64,000 nt of DNA from Pseudomonas sp. JM0905a (GCF_014700075.1 NZ_JACXBU010000005.1:310001-374000), one strand, 5' to 3'; shown: positions 1 through 13,085, counted from the stretch's first letter. Notes: generated from the sequence alone by a model not told the origin. Translations and numbers: made by a program.

Positions 1-162
1 GACATGCTCAAGCAGCTCAAGCCGAAGCTGGACAAGGCTGTCGAAGAAGTCCTGAAGCAAGGCAGCTATGACCTGGTGCTGGAGCGTGGTGCTGTGGTTG
101 ACGTCAAGCCGCAGTACGACATCACCCGCCAAGTCATCGAGCGCATGAACCAGCAGCGCTGA
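1..162 (+). CDS. skp: Periplasmic chaperone Skp/OmpH, C-terminal end (5' partial)
   Basis: The window opens inside an open frame that runs to a TGA at 160-162 and encodes the last 53 residues. The lysine- and glutamate-rich helix followed by a short strand-like tail ([20 protein letters not shown]) fits the end of Skp/OmpH, the trimeric periplasmic chaperone that carries unfolded outer-membrane proteins to the BAM complex. Position supports this: in gamma-proteobacteria skp lies directly before lpxD, and here the two genes overlap in TGATG. The N-terminus and signal peptide lie outside the window. Confidence 0.85.
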   Translation, partial: DMLKQLKPKLDKAVEEVLKQGSYDLVLERGAVVDVKPQYDITRQVIERMNQQR

Positions 163-1223
163 TGATGGCGGCCCCGGTCTTCACCCTCGGCCAACTGGCC
201 GAACGTCTCGGCGCCACCCTGCGTGGCTCCGAGGACAAGGTTATCAGCGGCCTGGCCACCTTGCAGGAGGCCGGCCCTGGCCAGCTCACCTTCCTGGCCA
301 ACCCGCAATATCGCAAGTTCCTCGCCGATACCAAGGCCGCAGCGGTTCTGCTTACCGCAGCCGACGCCGAAGGCTTTGCTGGCGATGCCCTGGTCGTGGC
401 CAATCCCTACCTGGCCTATGCCGAGCTTTCCCACCTGTTCGATCCCAAGCCCAAGGTGCAACCGGGTATTCATCCGACCGCCGTGGTCGCGGCCGATGCC
501 AAGGTCGATCCGAGCGCCAGCGTTGGCGCCTACGTGGTGATCGACTCCGGCGCGCAGATCGGCGCCGGCGTGACCTTGAGTGCCCACTGCGTGGTTGGCG
601 CCCGCACGGTCATCGGTGAAGGCGGCTGGCTGGCCCCGCGTGTGACCCTCTATCACGATGTGAAGATCGGCAAGCGCGTGGTGATCCAGTCTGGCGCCGT
701 GATCGGCGGCGAGGGCTTCGGCTTTGCCAACGAGAAGGGTGTCTGGCAGAAGATCGCGCAGATCGGTGGCGTGACCCTGGGTGACGATGTTGAGGTCGGC
801 GCCAACACCACCATCGACCGTGGCGCCCTCTCCGATACCCTGATCGGCAATGGCGTGAAGCTGGATAACCAGATCATGATCGCGCACAACGTGCAGGTCG
901 GTGACAACACCGCCATGGCCGGCTGCGTCGGTATTTCCGGCAGCACCAAGATCGGCCGCAACTGCATGATCGCAGGCGGCGTGGGCATGGTTGGCCACAT
1001 CGAAGTGTGCGACAACGTATTCGTCACCGGCATGACCATGGTGACGCGCAATATCACCGAGCCGGGAGCCTATTCCTCCGGTACCGCTATGCAGACCGCG
1101 GCGGATTGGAAGAAGAGTGCTGCCCGGATTCGCCAGTTGGACGACATGGCGCGTCGTCTGCAGCAACTGGAAAAACGCCTGGCGGCAGTGACCCCGGGCG
1201 GGGATGCTTCATCAGAAGCGTGA
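162..1223 (+). CDS. lpxD: UDP-3-O-(3-hydroxyacyl)glucosamine N-acyltransferase LpxD
   Basis: Third step of lipid A synthesis: transfers a hydroxyacyl chain from ACP to the 2-amino group of UDP-3-O-acyl-glucosamine in the cytoplasm. The 353 aa comprise an N-terminal uridine-binding domain (about 1-110), a left-handed beta-helix of hexapeptide repeats (about 110-310) with the catalytic His in an IAHNV motif near residue 240, and a C-terminal amphipathic helix ([16 protein letters not shown]). Two ATGs in a row (162 and 165) follow the skp stop. The start overlaps the skp TGA, so translational coupling is likely. No strong Shine-Dalgarno is visible. Confidence 0.97.
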   Translation: MMAAPVFTLGQLAERLGATLRGSEDKVISGLATLQEAGPGQLTFLANPQYRKFLADTKAAAVLLTAADAEGFAGDALVVANPYLAYAELSHLFDPKPKVQPGIHPTAVVAADAKVDPSASVGAYVVIDSGAQIGAGVTLSAHCVVGARTVIGEGGWLAPRVTLYHDVKIGKRVVIQSGAVIGGEGFGFANEKGVWQKIAQIGGVTLGDDVEVGANTTIDRGALSDTLIGNGVKLDNQIMIAHNVQVGDNTAMAGCVGISGSTKIGRNCMIAGGVGMVGHIEVCDNVFVTGMTMVTRNITEPGAYSSGTAMQTAADWKKSAARIRQLDDMARRLQQLEKRLAAVTPGGDASSEA

Positions 1224-1271
1224 TTCACGCAGCGCCGTGCGTCCCCAATCCTCTGAAAAGGCTCCAGGAAC

Positions 1272-1712
1272 ATGATGGACATCAACGAGATTCGCGAATA
1301 TCTGCCGCACCGCTACCCTTTCCTTCTGGTGGATCGGGTGGTGGAACTGGATGTTGAAGGCAAGCGCATTCGCGCCTACAAGAATGTCAGCATCAACGAG
1401 CCCTTCTTCAACGGCCACTTCCCGCAGCACCCGATCATGCCTGGCGTGCTGATCATCGAAGCCATGGCTCAGGCGGCCGGCATCCTCGGCTTCAAGATGC
1501 TCGACGTGAAGCCCGCCGACGGCACCCTCTATTATTTCGTGGGCTCCGACAAGCTGCGCTTCCGCCAGCCGGTGCTGCCGGGTGATCAACTGATCCTCGA
1601 TGCGAAGTTCGTCAGCGTCAAACGCGGTATCTGGAAGTTCGACTGCCACGCCAGCGTCGATGGCAAGGAAGTCTGCTCGGCAGAGATCATCTGTGCGGAA
1701 CGCAAGCTATGA
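1272..1712 (+). CDS. fabZ: 3-hydroxyacyl-[ACP] dehydratase FabZ
   Basis: Dehydrates beta-hydroxyacyl-ACP in the elongation cycle of type II fatty acid synthesis, competing with LpxA/LpxD for hydroxyacyl-ACP. The 146 aa hot-dog fold has catalytic His49 in [13 protein letters not shown] and Glu63 in [14 protein letters not shown] lies just upstream of two consecutive ATGs (1272, 1275); the second has the better spacing, and the first matches the usual family length. It sits between lpxD and lpxA as in most gamma-proteobacteria. Its stop overlaps the lpxA start by 4 bases, indicating coupled translation. Confidence 0.97.
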   Translation: MMDINEIREYLPHRYPFLLVDRVVELDVEGKRIRAYKNVSINEPFFNGHFPQHPIMPGVLIIEAMAQAAGILGFKMLDVKPADGTLYYFVGSDKLRFRQPVLPGDQLILDAKFVSVKRGIWKFDCHASVDGKEVCSAEIICAERKL

Positions 1713-2485
1713 GTTTGATTGACCCTCGCGCCATTATCGATCCGACAGCCCGGCTGGCGGATGGAGTTCAGGTCGGCCCCTGGTCGATCATTGGACCTGA
1801 TGTGGAAATTGGCGAGGGGACCGTGGTCGGACCTCATGTGGTCATCAAGGGACCGACCCGCATCGGCAAGCACAACCGCATCTACCAGTTTTCTTCGGTG
1901 GGCGAAGACACGCCTGACCTGAAGTACAAGGGTGAACCCACCCGCCTGGTGATCGGTGACCACAATGTGATCCGCGAAGGCGTGACCATCCACCGTGGCA
2001 CTGTGCAAGACCGCTCTGAAACCACCATTGGCGACCACAATCTGCTGATGGCCTATGTGCATGTCGGCCATGACAGTGTCATCGCCAACAATTGCATTCT
2101 GGTGAACAACACCGCACTGGCTGGCCACGTGCATGTGGACGACTGGGCGATCCTCTCCGGCTATACCCTGGTCCACCAGTTCTGCCGTATCGGTGCCCAC
2201 AGCTTTTCCGGCATGGGAACCGCCATCGGCAAGGACGTACCGGCTTACGTCACCGTATTCGGCAACCCGGCCGAGGCCCGCAGCATGAACTTCGAGGGCA
2301 TGCGCCGTCGCGGTTTCAGTGCGGAGGCCATCGCGGCCCTGCGTCGTGCCTACAAGGTAGTCTATCGCCAGGGGCTGACCGTGGAGCAGGCGCTGGCCGA
2401 GCTGGCCGAATCCGCTGCCCAGTTCCCGGAAGTTGCCGTTTTCCGCGACTCTATCCAGTCCTCGACCCGCGGCATCACCCGCTGA
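1709..2485 (+). CDS. lpxA: UDP-N-acetylglucosamine O-acyltransferase LpxA
   Basis: First step of lipid A synthesis: acylates the 3-OH of UDP-GlcNAc from hydroxyacyl-ACP. The 258 aa match the family length. Hexapeptide repeats ([21 protein letters not shown] and similar) form the beta-helix in the first about 190 residues. The catalytic base is His121 in YVHVGHDS. The C-terminal helical domain includes [11 protein letters not shown]. The ATG overlaps the fabZ stop in ATGA. lpxB begins 5 bases after the stop. Confidence 0.97.
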   Translation: MSLIDPRAIIDPTARLADGVQVGPWSIIGPDVEIGEGTVVGPHVVIKGPTRIGKHNRIYQFSSVGEDTPDLKYKGEPTRLVIGDHNVIREGVTIHRGTVQDRSETTIGDHNLLMAYVHVGHDSVIANNCILVNNTALAGHVHVDDWAILSGYTLVHQFCRIGAHSFSGMGTAIGKDVPAYVTVFGNPAEARSMNFEGMRRRGFSAEAIAALRRAYKVVYRQGLTVEQALAELAESAAQFPEVAVFRDSIQSSTRGITR

Positions 2486-2489
2486 GACC

Positions 2490-3623
2490 ATGAATCGTCC
2501 TTTGCGCATCGCGCTGGTTGCCGGCGAGGCGTCCGGCGATATCCTCGGCTCTACCCTGATGCAGGCGCTCAAGGCGCGCCATCCCGATGTCCAGTTCATC
2601 GGCGTTGGCGGCCCGCGCATGCAGGCTGAAGGGCTGGAGTCCTATTTCCCGATGGAACGCCTGTCGGTCATGGGCCTGGTGGAGGTGCTTGGTCGCCTTC
2701 CAGAGCTGCTGCGTCGGCGCAAGCGGCTGATCCAGACCCTGATCGACGAGCGCCCTGACGTCTTCATCGGCATCGACGCACCGGACTTCAACCTCGGGGT
2801 CGAACTCAAGTTGCGCCGGGCCGGGATCAAGACCGTGCACTACGTCAGCCCGTCGGTCTGGGCCTGGCGGCAGAAGCGTGTGCTGAAGATCCGTGAAGGC
2901 TGCGACCTGATGCTCACGCTCTTCCCCTTCGAGGCGCGCTTCTATGAAGAGCACGGCGTACCGGTGCGCTTCGTCGGCCATCCACTGGCCGATGCCATTC
3001 CGCTGGAAGCGGATCGCGCGGCAGCGCGTGGGCTGCTCGACCTGCCCGAAGACTCCCCCGTGGTAGCGCTGCTGCCCGGAAGCCGGGGCGGCGAAGTCGG
3101 CAAGCTCGGGGCATTGTTCCTCGATGCCGCCGAGCGCCTGCGCTCGATCCGGCCCGGCATCCGTTTCGTCCTGCCTTGCGCAAGCCCGGAGCGGCGTGAA
3201 CAGGTCGAGGCGATGGTGGCTGGCCGTGACCTACCCCTGAAACTGCTGGATGGGCGCTCCCATGAGGCCCTGGCAGCCTGCGACGCGGTGCTGATCGCTT
3301 CCGGCACCGCCACGCTGGAAGCGCTCCTTTACAAGCGTCCGATGGTGGTCGCCTACAAGGTGGCGCCGCTCACGTACCGAATCCTCAAGCGTCTGGTGAA
3401 GAGCCCCTACGTCTCCCTGCCGAACCTGTTGGCCCAGCGCCTGCTCGTGCCCGAGTTGTTGCAGGATGCCGCGACGCCGGAGGCCCTGGCACAGACCGTT
3501 TCGCCGCTGCTGGATGACGGCGAGGTGCAGACCCACGGCTTCGATGTCATTCACCGCTCCCTGCGCCAGGACGCGTCGCGGCAGGCGGCTGACGCCATCC
3601 TGCAACTGATTGGAGTGTCCTGA
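2490..3623 (+). CDS. lpxB: Lipid-A-disaccharide synthase LpxB
   Basis: Condenses UDP-diacyl-glucosamine with lipid X to form the lipid A disaccharide at the inner membrane. The 377 aa (GT19 family) start [20 protein letters not shown], with the family-typical GEASGD motif near the N-terminus. LPGSRGGEV and a later [20 protein letters not shown] segment form the nucleotide-sugar site. An in-frame ATG further upstream (2433) lies inside lpxA. The start at 2490 is preferred because it begins the conserved N-terminus. The stop overlaps the rnhB ATG (TGATG). Confidence 0.96.
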   Translation: MNRPLRIALVAGEASGDILGSTLMQALKARHPDVQFIGVGGPRMQAEGLESYFPMERLSVMGLVEVLGRLPELLRRRKRLIQTLIDERPDVFIGIDAPDFNLGVELKLRRAGIKTVHYVSPSVWAWRQKRVLKIREGCDLMLTLFPFEARFYEEHGVPVRFVGHPLADAIPLEADRAAARGLLDLPEDSPVVALLPGSRGGEVGKLGALFLDAAERLRSIRPGIRFVLPCASPERREQVEAMVAGRDLPLKLLDGRSHEALAACDAVLIASGTATLEALLYKRPMVVAYKVAPLTYRILKRLVKSPYVSLPNLLAQRLLVPELLQDAATPEALAQTVSPLLDDGEVQTHGFDVIHRSLRQDASRQAADAILQLIGVS

Positions 3624-4225
3624 TGCAACTCGGTCTGGATTTCAGCCTGGTGGAAGAACTGGTGGCCGGTGTCGACGAAGTCGGCCGCGGCCCGCTCTGT
3701 GGTCCGGTGGTGACGGCTGCAGTGATTCTCGATCCGGCGCGGCCGATCCTCGGTCTGAACGATTCGAAGAAGCTTTCCGAAGCGCGTCGTGATGCGCTGT
3801 TCGACGAAATTCGCGAGAAGGCCCTTGCCTGGTGCATCGCCCGCGCCGAGGTGGAAGAGATCGACCAACTGAACATCCTGCACGCCACCATGCTGGCGAT
3901 GCAGCGTGCGGTGGAAGGGCTCAGCGTGACGCCGAAGCTGGCGCTCATCGACGGCAACCGCTGCCCCAAGCTCAAGGTGCCCAGCGCTCCGGTGGTCAAG
4001 GGCGATAGCCAGGTACCGGCCATCGCCGCGGCTTCCATCCTGGCCAAGGTCAGCCGCGATCGGGAAATGGCCGAGCTGGATGCGACCTACCCCGGTTATG
4101 GCATCGCCGGGCACAAGGGTTATCCCACCGCTGTCCACCTGGAGGCCCTGCGCCGTCTGGGGCCGACCCCCATTCACCGCCGCTCCTTCGGCCCGGTCAG
4201 GGAGCTGATCGAAGGCAGTCGCTGA
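3623..4225 (+). CDS. rnhB: Ribonuclease HII
   Basis: Cleaves the RNA strand of RNA-DNA hybrids and starts removal of misincorporated ribonucleotides. The 200 aa carry the RNase HII signature [17 protein letters not shown] with acidic residues Asp18 and Glu19. The third active-site acid is Asp110 (LALIDGN), and the fourth is likely the Asp in SRDREM. The C-terminal GHKGYPT...HRRSFGP motif is typical. It is the last gene of the overlapping lpx cluster; a 106-base gap to dnaE follows. Confidence 0.96.
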   Translation: MQLGLDFSLVEELVAGVDEVGRGPLCGPVVTAAVILDPARPILGLNDSKKLSEARRDALFDEIREKALAWCIARAEVEEIDQLNILHATMLAMQRAVEGLSVTPKLALIDGNRCPKLKVPSAPVVKGDSQVPAIAAASILAKVSRDREMAELDATYPGYGIAGHKGYPTAVHLEALRRLGPTPIHRRSFGPVRELIEGSR

Positions 4226-4280
4226 GGCCCTGTGTCGCTCCTGTCCGCGACCTTGCCCCAAGCCTGTAGCTTTGTCCGAG

Positions 4281-4300
4281 GGCCCGGTACAATCCGGGCC
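4281..4300 (+). promoter_or_regulatory. Hairpin with embedded -10-like TACAAT before dnaE
   Basis: GGCCCGG and CCGGGCC form a 7-bp stem around TACAAT. The loop itself is a good -10 hexamer, while the 3' side runs into TTGTCGTTTT, so the element could be a dnaE promoter, a weak terminator of the lpx-rnhB unit, or both. No convincing -35 at standard spacing is visible. Confidence 0.35.
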
Positions 4301-4331
4301 TTGTCGTTTTCGCGTTTTGCATAGGACTTCC

Positions 4332-7300
4332 ATGACCGCTTCCTTCGTCCATCTGCGTCTGCATTCCGAATACTCCCTGGTAGACGGCCTGGTGCGGGTC
4401 AAGCCGCTGGTCAAGGCCGTGGCGGGAGCGGGCATGCCGGCGGTGGCGATCACCGACCAGAGCAACATGTGCTCGCTGGTGAAGTTCTACAAGGCCGCCA
4501 TGGGTGGCGGCATCAAGCCCATCTGCGGCGCCGATATCTGGCTCGACAGCCCTGTCGAGGACGGCCCCCTCAGCCGCATGACCCTCCTGGTGATGAATGC
4601 CAAGGGCTATCGCAACCTCACCGAACTGGTTTCCCGTGGCTGGTCCGAAGGTCAGAGCAACGGCCTGGTGATCATCCAGCGCGACTGGGTGAAGGAGGCC
4701 GCCGAAGGCCTGATCGCCCTGTCTGGCGCCAAGGAAGGGGAGATCGGCATGGCCCTGCTCAACGGTGACCAGGCCGGCGCCGAAGCCCTGTTGGCCGAGT
4801 GGCAGTCCGTGTTCCCCGACCGTTTCTACCTGGAGCTTCAGCGTACCGCGCGGGTCAACGACGAGGAGCACGTGCATGCGGCCGTCGCCCTGGCCGATCG
4901 TTGCGGCGCACCACTGGTGGCCACCAACGACGTGCGCTTCATCAAGCCCGACGACTTCGAGGCACACGAAACGCGCGTGTGCATCGGGGAGGGCCGGGTC
5001 CTGGATGACCCTCGTCGCCCGCGCAACTTCTCCGATCAGCAGTACCTCAAGTCCCCAGCGGAGATGGCCGAGCTGTTCGCCGACATCCCCGAGGCCCTGG
5101 AAAACACCGTCGAGATCGCCAAGCGCTGCAACATCGAGGTCCAACTGGGCAAGCACTTCCTGCCCGACTTCCCCACGCCCAACGGCATGAGCATCGACGA
5201 CTACCTGCGTCATGCCTCCTTCGAAGGGCTGGAAGAGCGCCTGGCCGTGCTCTTGCCGAAGGACTCCACGCCTGACTACGAAGAGAAGCGGCAGGTCTAC
5301 ATCGACCGCCTGGAATTCGAACTGGGCACCATCATCCAGATGGGCTTCCCCGGCTACTTCCTGATCGTTGCGGACTTCATCCAGTGGGCCAAGAACAATG
5401 GCGTGCCGGTAGGGCCGGGCCGTGGCTCGGGTGCCGGATCGCTGGTGGCCTACGTGCTGAAGATCACCGACCTCGACCCGCTGGCCTATGACCTGCTGTT
5501 CGAGCGATTCCTCAACCCCGAACGCGTTTCCATGCCTGACTTCGACGTCGACTTCTGCATGGACGGCCGCGACCGGGTGATCGACTACGTGGCCGACAAG
5601 TACGGGCGCAATGCGGTGAGCCAGATCATCACCTTCGGCTCCATGGCAGCCAAGGCGGTGGTGCGCGACGTGGCCCGGGTGCAGGGCAAGTCCTATGGCC
5701 TGGCCGATCGCCTGTCGAAGATGATCCCTTTCGAAGTCGGCATGACCCTGGAGGCGGCCTACAACCAGGAAGAGGTGCTGCGCGACTTCCTCAAGACCGA
5801 CGAGGAAGCCCAGGAAATCTGGGACATGGCCCTGAAACTGGAAGGCATCACCCGCGGTACCGGCAAGCACGCCGGTGGCGTGGTGATCGCACCGACCAAG
5901 CTGACCGACTTCTCGCCGATTGCCTGTGACGAAGAGGGCGCCGGCCTGGTGACCCAGTTCGACAAGGACGACGTGGAGGCCGCTGGCCTGGTGAAGTTCG
6001 ACTTCCTCGGCCTGCGTACCCTGACGATCATCAAGTGGGCCATGGAGATGATCAACCGCGAGCAGGAGAAGCTGGGCAAGCCCCTGGTCGATATCGATCG
6101 CATCCCCCTGGATGACAAGAAAACCTACGACATGCTGCAGAAGGCGGAGACCACCGCGGTCTTCCAGCTCGAATCCCGCGGCATGAAGGAATTGATCAAG
6201 AAGCTCAAGCCGGACTGCCTGGAAGACATGATCGCTCTGGTGGCGCTGTTCCGCCCGGGCCCGCTGCAGTCGGGCATGGTGGACGACTTCATCAACCGCA
6301 AGCACGGTCGCGCGGAGCTTTCCTACCCGCACCCGGATTACCAGTACGCAGGCCTCGAGCCCGTGCTCAAGCCCACCTACGGCATCATCCTGTATCAGGA
6401 ACAGGTGATGCAGATCGCCCAGGTGATGGCGGGCTACACCCTCGGCGGCGCCGACATGCTGCGTCGCGCCATGGGTAAGAAGAAGCCCGAGGAAATGGCC
6501 AAGCAGCGGGGCGGCTTCATCGAAGGTTGCTCCAACAACGGCATCGACCCCAACCTCTCGGGCAACATCTTCGACCTGGTGGAAAAGTTCGCCGGTTACG
6601 GCTTCAACAAATCCCACTCGGCCGCCTACGGCTGGGTTTCCTACCAGACCGCCTGGCTCAAGGCGCACTTCCCGGCGCCCTTCATGGCCGCGGTACTCAC
6701 CGCGGATATGCACAACACCGACAAGGTGGTGACGCTGATCGAAGAATGCCGGCACATGAAGCTGCGCATCGTCGCGCCGGACGTGAACAACTCCGAGTAC
6801 CGCTTCACCGTCGACGATGACGGCCAGATCGTCTACGGCCTGGGCGCCATCAAGGGCGTGGGTGAAGGGCCGGTGGAAGCCATCACCGAGTGCCGTGCCG
6901 AAGGCGGACCCTTCAAGGACCTGTTCGACTTCTGCAACCGCGTCGACCTCAAGCGCATCAACAAGCGCACCCTGGAAGCCCTGATTCGTTGCGGTGCGCT
7001 GGATCGCCTCGGTCCGTTCTTCAGCAACGAGCCCAAGGCCTACCAGGCGGGTATCGACACCAACCGCGCGGTGCTGCTGGCCGCCATGGAAGAAGCCATC
7101 CAGGCCGCAGAGCAGACTGCTCGCAGCCATGACAGCGGCCATATGGACCTCTTCGGCGGCCTGTTCGCCGAGCCGGAGGCGGATGTCTACGCCAATCACC
7201 GCCGGGCCAAGGAAATGTCCCTCAAGGAGCGCCTGAAGGGTGAGAAGGACACCTTGGGCCTGTACCTCACCGGCCACCCGATCGACGAATACGAGGGCGA

Positions 7301-7856
7301 GGTCCGTCGCTTCGCCCGCCAGCGCATCGTCGAGCTGAAGCCGGCGCGGGACACCCAGATCATCGCCGGCCTGATCGTCAACCTGCGGGTGATGAAGAAC
7401 AAGAAGGGCGACAAGATGGGCTTCATTACCCTCGACGACCGTTCCGGCCGTATCGAAGCCTCGCTCTTCGCCGATGCCTTCAACGCTGCCAGCGGCCTGC
7501 TGCAGACCGACGCCATGGTGGTGGTGGAAGGGGAGGTGAGCCACGACGACTTCTCCGGTGGCCTGCGCCTGCGCGCCAAGCGCGTGCTGAGCCTGGAGGA
7601 AGCCCGCACCGGCCTGGCGGAAAGCCTTCGCATGAAGGTCGATTTCAGCGCCCTGCAAGGCGATCGCCTGCGCTGGCTGGCGGAGCTGTGCGGCCGCCAT
7701 CGCGGCTCCTGCCCGCTGACCCTGGACTACAGCGGCAATGACGCGAAGGCCCTGCTGCAGTTCGGCGATAACTGGCGAATCGCACCGGCCGACGCTTTGA
7801 TTCAGGCATTGCGTGACCAGTTCGGGCGCGACAACGTCTTCCTGCACTACCGCTGA
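4332..7856 (+). CDS. dnaE: DNA polymerase III alpha subunit
   Basis: Catalytic subunit of the replicative polymerase. The 1174 aa match proteobacterial DnaE (about 1160-1175). The N-terminal PHP domain (LHSEYSLVDG) is followed by the polymerase core with the catalytic aspartates of PDFDVDF near residues 402-407. The C-terminal third holds the helix-hairpin-helix region and an OB-fold (IIAGLIVNLRVMKNKKGDKMGFITLDD). The conserved beginning MTASFVHLRLHSEYSL and an AGGA 6 bases before the ATG fix the start at 4332 rather than at an upstream in-frame ATG. accA follows after 127 bases. Confidence 0.97.
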   Translation: MTASFVHLRLHSEYSLVDGLVRVKPLVKAVAGAGMPAVAITDQSNMCSLVKFYKAAMGGGIKPICGADIWLDSPVEDGPLSRMTLLVMNAKGYRNLTELVSRGWSEGQSNGLVIIQRDWVKEAAEGLIALSGAKEGEIGMALLNGDQAGAEALLAEWQSVFPDRFYLELQRTARVNDEEHVHAAVALADRCGAPLVATNDVRFIKPDDFEAHETRVCIGEGRVLDDPRRPRNFSDQQYLKSPAEMAELFADIPEALENTVEIAKRCNIEVQLGKHFLPDFPTPNGMSIDDYLRHASFEGLEERLAVLLPKDSTPDYEEKRQVYIDRLEFELGTIIQMGFPGYFLIVADFIQWAKNNGVPVGPGRGSGAGSLVAYVLKITDLDPLAYDLLFERFLNPERVSMPDFDVDFCMDGRDRVIDYVADKYGRNAVSQIITFGSMAAKAVVRDVARVQGKSYGLADRLSKMIPFEVGMTLEAAYNQEEVLRDFLKTDEEAQEIWDMALKLEGITRGTGKHAGGVVIAPTKLTDFSPIACDEEGAGLVTQFDKDDVEAAGLVKFDFLGLRTLTIIKWAMEMINREQEKLGKPLVDIDRIPLDDKKTYDMLQKAETTAVFQLESRGMKELIKKLKPDCLEDMIALVALFRPGPLQSGMVDDFINRKHGRAELSYPHPDYQYAGLEPVLKPTYGIILYQEQVMQIAQVMAGYTLGGADMLRRAMGKKKPEEMAKQRGGFIEGCSNNGIDPNLSGNIFDLVEKFAGYGFNKSHSAAYGWVSYQTAWLKAHFPAPFMAAVLTADMHNTDKVVTLIEECRHMKLRIVAPDVNNSEYRFTVDDDGQIVYGLGAIKGVGEGPVEAITECRAEGGPFKDLFDFCNRVDLKRINKRTLEALIRCGALDRLGPFFSNEPKAYQAGIDTNRAVLLAAMEEAIQAAEQTARSHDSGHMDLFGGLFAEPEADVYANHRRAKEMSLKERLKGEKDTLGLYLTGHPIDEYEGEVRRFARQRIVELKPARDTQIIAGLIVNLRVMKNKKGDKMGFITLDDRSGRIEASLFADAFNAASGLLQTDAMVVVEGEVSHDDFSGGLRLRAKRVLSLEEARTGLAESLRMKVDFSALQGDRLRWLAELCGRHRGSCPLTLDYSGNDAKALLQFGDNWRIAPADALIQALRDQFGRDNVFLHYR

Positions 7857-7983
7857 TGCGAGCGTGATGGCACGCCCGCAACGGCCCGATTTCGATTTGA
7901 TCTCGACCCGAACGCGCCCGATCCCTTAAGGTAGGGCGCCAAATGGAACCAGCCGCCTGGCCCCAAGCGCACGACGGAAGCCT

Positions 7984-8934
7984 ATGAACCCGAACTTTCT
8001 GGATTTCGAACAGCCCATCGCCGATCTGCAAGCCAAGATCGAGGAGCTGCGTCTGGTCGGTAACGACAACGCCCTGAACATCACTGACGAGATCTCTCGC
8101 CTGCAGGAAAAGAGCAGCGCGCTCACCGAGAGCATCTTCGGCAACCTGTCCAGCTGGCAGATTGCCCAACTGGCACGCCACCCGCGCCGGCCCTACACCC
8201 TCGATTACATCGAGCACATCTTCACCGAGTTCGACGAACTGCACGGTGACCGTCACTTCTCCGATGACGCGGCCATCGTCGGCGGCATTGCCCGTCTGAA
8301 CGATCAGCCGGTCATGGTCATCGGTCACCAGAAGGGCCGTGACGTACGCGAAAAGGTTCGCCGCAACTTCGGCATGCCGCGCCCCGAGGGTTATCGCAAG
8401 GCCTGCCGCCTGATGGAAATGGCCGAACGCTTCAAGATGCCGATCCTCACCTTCATCGATACCCCCGGTGCCTACCCGGGCATCGACGCCGAGGAGCGCG
8501 GCCAGAGCGAGGCCATCGCCTGGAACCTGCGTGTCATGGCTCGCCTGAAGACCCCGATTATCGCCACCGTGATCGGTGAAGGCGGTTCCGGCGGCGCCCT
8601 GGCCATTGGTGTTTGCGACCGCCTGAACATGCTGCAGTACTCCACCTACTCGGTGATTTCGCCGGAAGGCTGCGCCTCGATCCTGTGGAAAACCGCCGAG
8701 AAGGCACCGGATGCTGCTGAAGCCATGGGCATCACCGCCGAGCGTCTGAAAGGCCTGGGTATCGTCGACAAAGTGATCGCCGAGCCCCTGGGTGGCGCCC
8801 ATCGCGATCCGGCCGCTGCCGCCGAGTCGATCCGCAACGAGCTCTCCGAGCAGCTGAAGACCCTGCAGAAGCTCAACAACGAGGATCTGCTGGCGCGTCG
8901 TTACGACCGTCTGATGAGCTACGGCGTAGCCTGA
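7984..8934 (+). CDS. accA: Acetyl-CoA carboxylase carboxyltransferase subunit alpha
   Basis: With AccD forms the carboxyltransferase that moves CO2 from biotinyl-AccB to acetyl-CoA, giving malonyl-CoA for fatty acid synthesis. The 316 aa begin with a short coiled segment ([16 protein letters not shown]) followed by the crotonase-like fold. Glycine-rich oxyanion motifs [13 protein letters not shown] and [19 protein letters not shown] are clear. The dnaE-accA-tilS order is usual in gamma-proteobacteria. A strong terminator follows 20 bases after the stop. Confidence 0.97.
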   Translation: MNPNFLDFEQPIADLQAKIEELRLVGNDNALNITDEISRLQEKSSALTESIFGNLSSWQIAQLARHPRRPYTLDYIEHIFTEFDELHGDRHFSDDAAIVGGIARLNDQPVMVIGHQKGRDVREKVRRNFGMPRPEGYRKACRLMEMAERFKMPILTFIDTPGAYPGIDAEERGQSEAIAWNLRVMARLKTPIIATVIGEGGSGGALAIGVCDRLNMLQYSTYSVISPEGCASILWKTAEKAPDAAEAMGITAERLKGLGIVDKVIAEPLGGAHRDPAAAAESIRNELSEQLKTLQKLNNEDLLARRYDRLMSYGVA

Positions 8935-8954
8935 CCCCACCAGAAGCTGTAAAG

Positions 8955-8994
8955 ATCGGGCCCCGGCTTTATGCTTGGGGCCCGATTTTTTTTT
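8955..8994 (+). terminator. Rho-independent terminator after accA
   Basis: ATCGGGCCCC (8955-8964) pairs perfectly with GGGGCCCGAT (8977-8986) across a 12-base loop, and a run of eight T follows. It ends the accA transcript 20 bases after its stop and just before the tilS start. Confidence 0.9.
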
Positions 8995-9004
8995 GAGCCG
9001 CACC

Positions 9005-10321
9005 ATGTCCCTCGAGTCCCGCCTTCTGACCGCTCTGGCTCCCTGGCGCCATGCGCCGGCCTGGCACGTCGCCTACTCCGGCGGGCTCGACTCCAGCGTG
9101 TTGCTTCATCTTCTGGTGCGTCTCGCCCGTCGCGAAGTCCTGCCACCGATTTCCGCCACCCACATCCATCATGGCTTGCAGCCTGCTGCTGACGCCTGGC
9201 CTCTGCATTGTCAGCGGGTCTGCGACGAACTGGGCGTGCCACTCAAGGTGGTGCGGGTAAAGGTCGACTCCGGACCCAGTCTGGAAAGGGCCGCCCGGGA
9301 GGCTCGGTACGCCGCCTTCAGTCGTCGGTTGGGAGCGGGCGACGTGCTGCTGAGCGCCCAGCATCGTGACGACCAGGCGGAAACACTGCTCTTCCGCCTG
9401 TTGCGCGGGGCGGGCGTGCGCGGCCTGGCGGGCATGCCGGAGAGCCGCGCTCTGGGGGCGGGCGTCCTGGTCAGGCCATTCCTGCAGTTTTCTCGCTCTG
9501 AGCTGGAGACCTTTGCCCGCGCCGAAGGCCTTGCCTGGGTGGAAGATCCGAGCAATGCCGACACGTCGCTCGCTCGAAACTTTCTCCGTCACGACGTCTT
9601 CCCGGTGTTGCAGGAGCGCTGGCCCAAGGCGGTAGAAAGCCTCGCGCGTAGCGCCGAGCACATGGCCGAGGCGGATAGCCTGCTGGGCGAGCTGGCACGG
9701 GCCGATCTCGACCAGGCGTCGGGCGTCAGCGAATTTCCCTGGCTGACCCTGCCGTCCCTGGAGCTGCAATCGCTCGCGTCCCTCTCGCCGGCCCGGCAGC
9801 GCAATGCACTGCGCTTCTGGCTGGCACCGCTGACCTCACTGCCCGACAGCGACCACTGGGCTGGGTGGGAAGATCTGCGGGACGCGGCGGTCGATGCGAG
9901 GCCGGTCTGGCGTCTGGCCGGTGGCGTGTTGCAGCGCGCCGACGGACGGTTGTGGTGGTTGTCCGGCGACTGGCTCGCCGCACCGGCTTCGAATCTCACC
10001 TGGCTCGACGTTAGTCAGCCGCTTGAACTGCCCGGCAATGGCTGGTTGGAAATCGAGGGGACGCCACCTGCCGGAATGCTCGAAGTCCGCTACCGCCAGG
10101 GCGGCGAGGTGATTACCGTCGCAGGGAGGGGGCGTCGTGATCTCAAGCGGCTGCTCAATGAATCCCGCGTGCCGGCTTTTGTCCGCGGCCGATTGCCGCT
10201 GCTGCTGGTGGACGGTGATCTGCAGGGCATCGCCAATCTTCCCGGCCTGGATGGTCCACCTGCGGGCAACTGGCGGCTACGTTGGACGCCACCGACGAAT
10301 GACCAAGGTTTGAGCTGGTAG
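9005..10321 (+). CDS. tilS: tRNA(Ile)-lysidine synthetase TilS
   Basis: Attaches lysine to C34 of tRNA-Ile(CAU), changing both codon and amino-acid specificity. The 438 aa carry the N-type ATP pyrophosphatase loop SGGLDSS at residues 25-31, then HIHHGL and the HRDDQAETLLFRLLRG motif. TilS substrate-binding and C-terminal domains end in GRGRRDLKRLLNESRVPAFVRGRLPLL. The start MSLESRLLTAL lies right after the accA terminator, so the gene needs its own promoter or read-through. Confidence 0.95.
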   Translation: MSLESRLLTALAPWRHAPAWHVAYSGGLDSSVLLHLLVRLARREVLPPISATHIHHGLQPAADAWPLHCQRVCDELGVPLKVVRVKVDSGPSLERAAREARYAAFSRRLGAGDVLLSAQHRDDQAETLLFRLLRGAGVRGLAGMPESRALGAGVLVRPFLQFSRSELETFARAEGLAWVEDPSNADTSLARNFLRHDVFPVLQERWPKAVESLARSAEHMAEADSLLGELARADLDQASGVSEFPWLTLPSLELQSLASLSPARQRNALRFWLAPLTSLPDSDHWAGWEDLRDAAVDARPVWRLAGGVLQRADGRLWWLSGDWLAAPASNLTWLDVSQPLELPGNGWLEIEGTPPAGMLEVRYRQGGEVITVAGRGRRDLKRLLNESRVPAFVRGRLPLLLVDGDLQGIANLPGLDGPPAGNWRLRWTPPTNDQGLSW

Positions 10322-10360
10322 GGTCTTTCCGGTAGACTACGCTCCCGTCTTACATAGCTT

Positions 10361-12974
<2,614 letters not shown>

Positions 12975-13012
12975 ACCGGCCGATCTCCGGTAAAGTGCCG
13001 CGTGGGCTCAAA

Positions 13013-13028
13013 CTGACCGATCGGTCAG
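13013..13028. promoter_or_regulatory. 16-bp perfect palindrome upstream of eno
   Basis: CTGACCGATCGGTCAG is a perfect inverted repeat with no spacer in the 144-base kdsA-eno gap. The core resembles operators of TetR-family repressors. It lies just downstream of a -10-like TAAAGT (12991-12996), where a repressor would block initiation; it could also be a 5'-leader hairpin. No regulator is encoded nearby. Confidence 0.4.
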
Positions 13029-13085
13029 GACATTCGCCGGGTCAGCCGACCCCGAGGCCCGGTGAATCGCCTCACTTTCTGCTGA

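Noticed and set aside
4197-7847. A 1216-codon open frame on the minus strand across dnaE
   Set aside because: It is the antisense shadow of a high-GC gene: His/Gln/Val-rich low-information protein, no family motifs, and dnaE on the other strand has full domain content.
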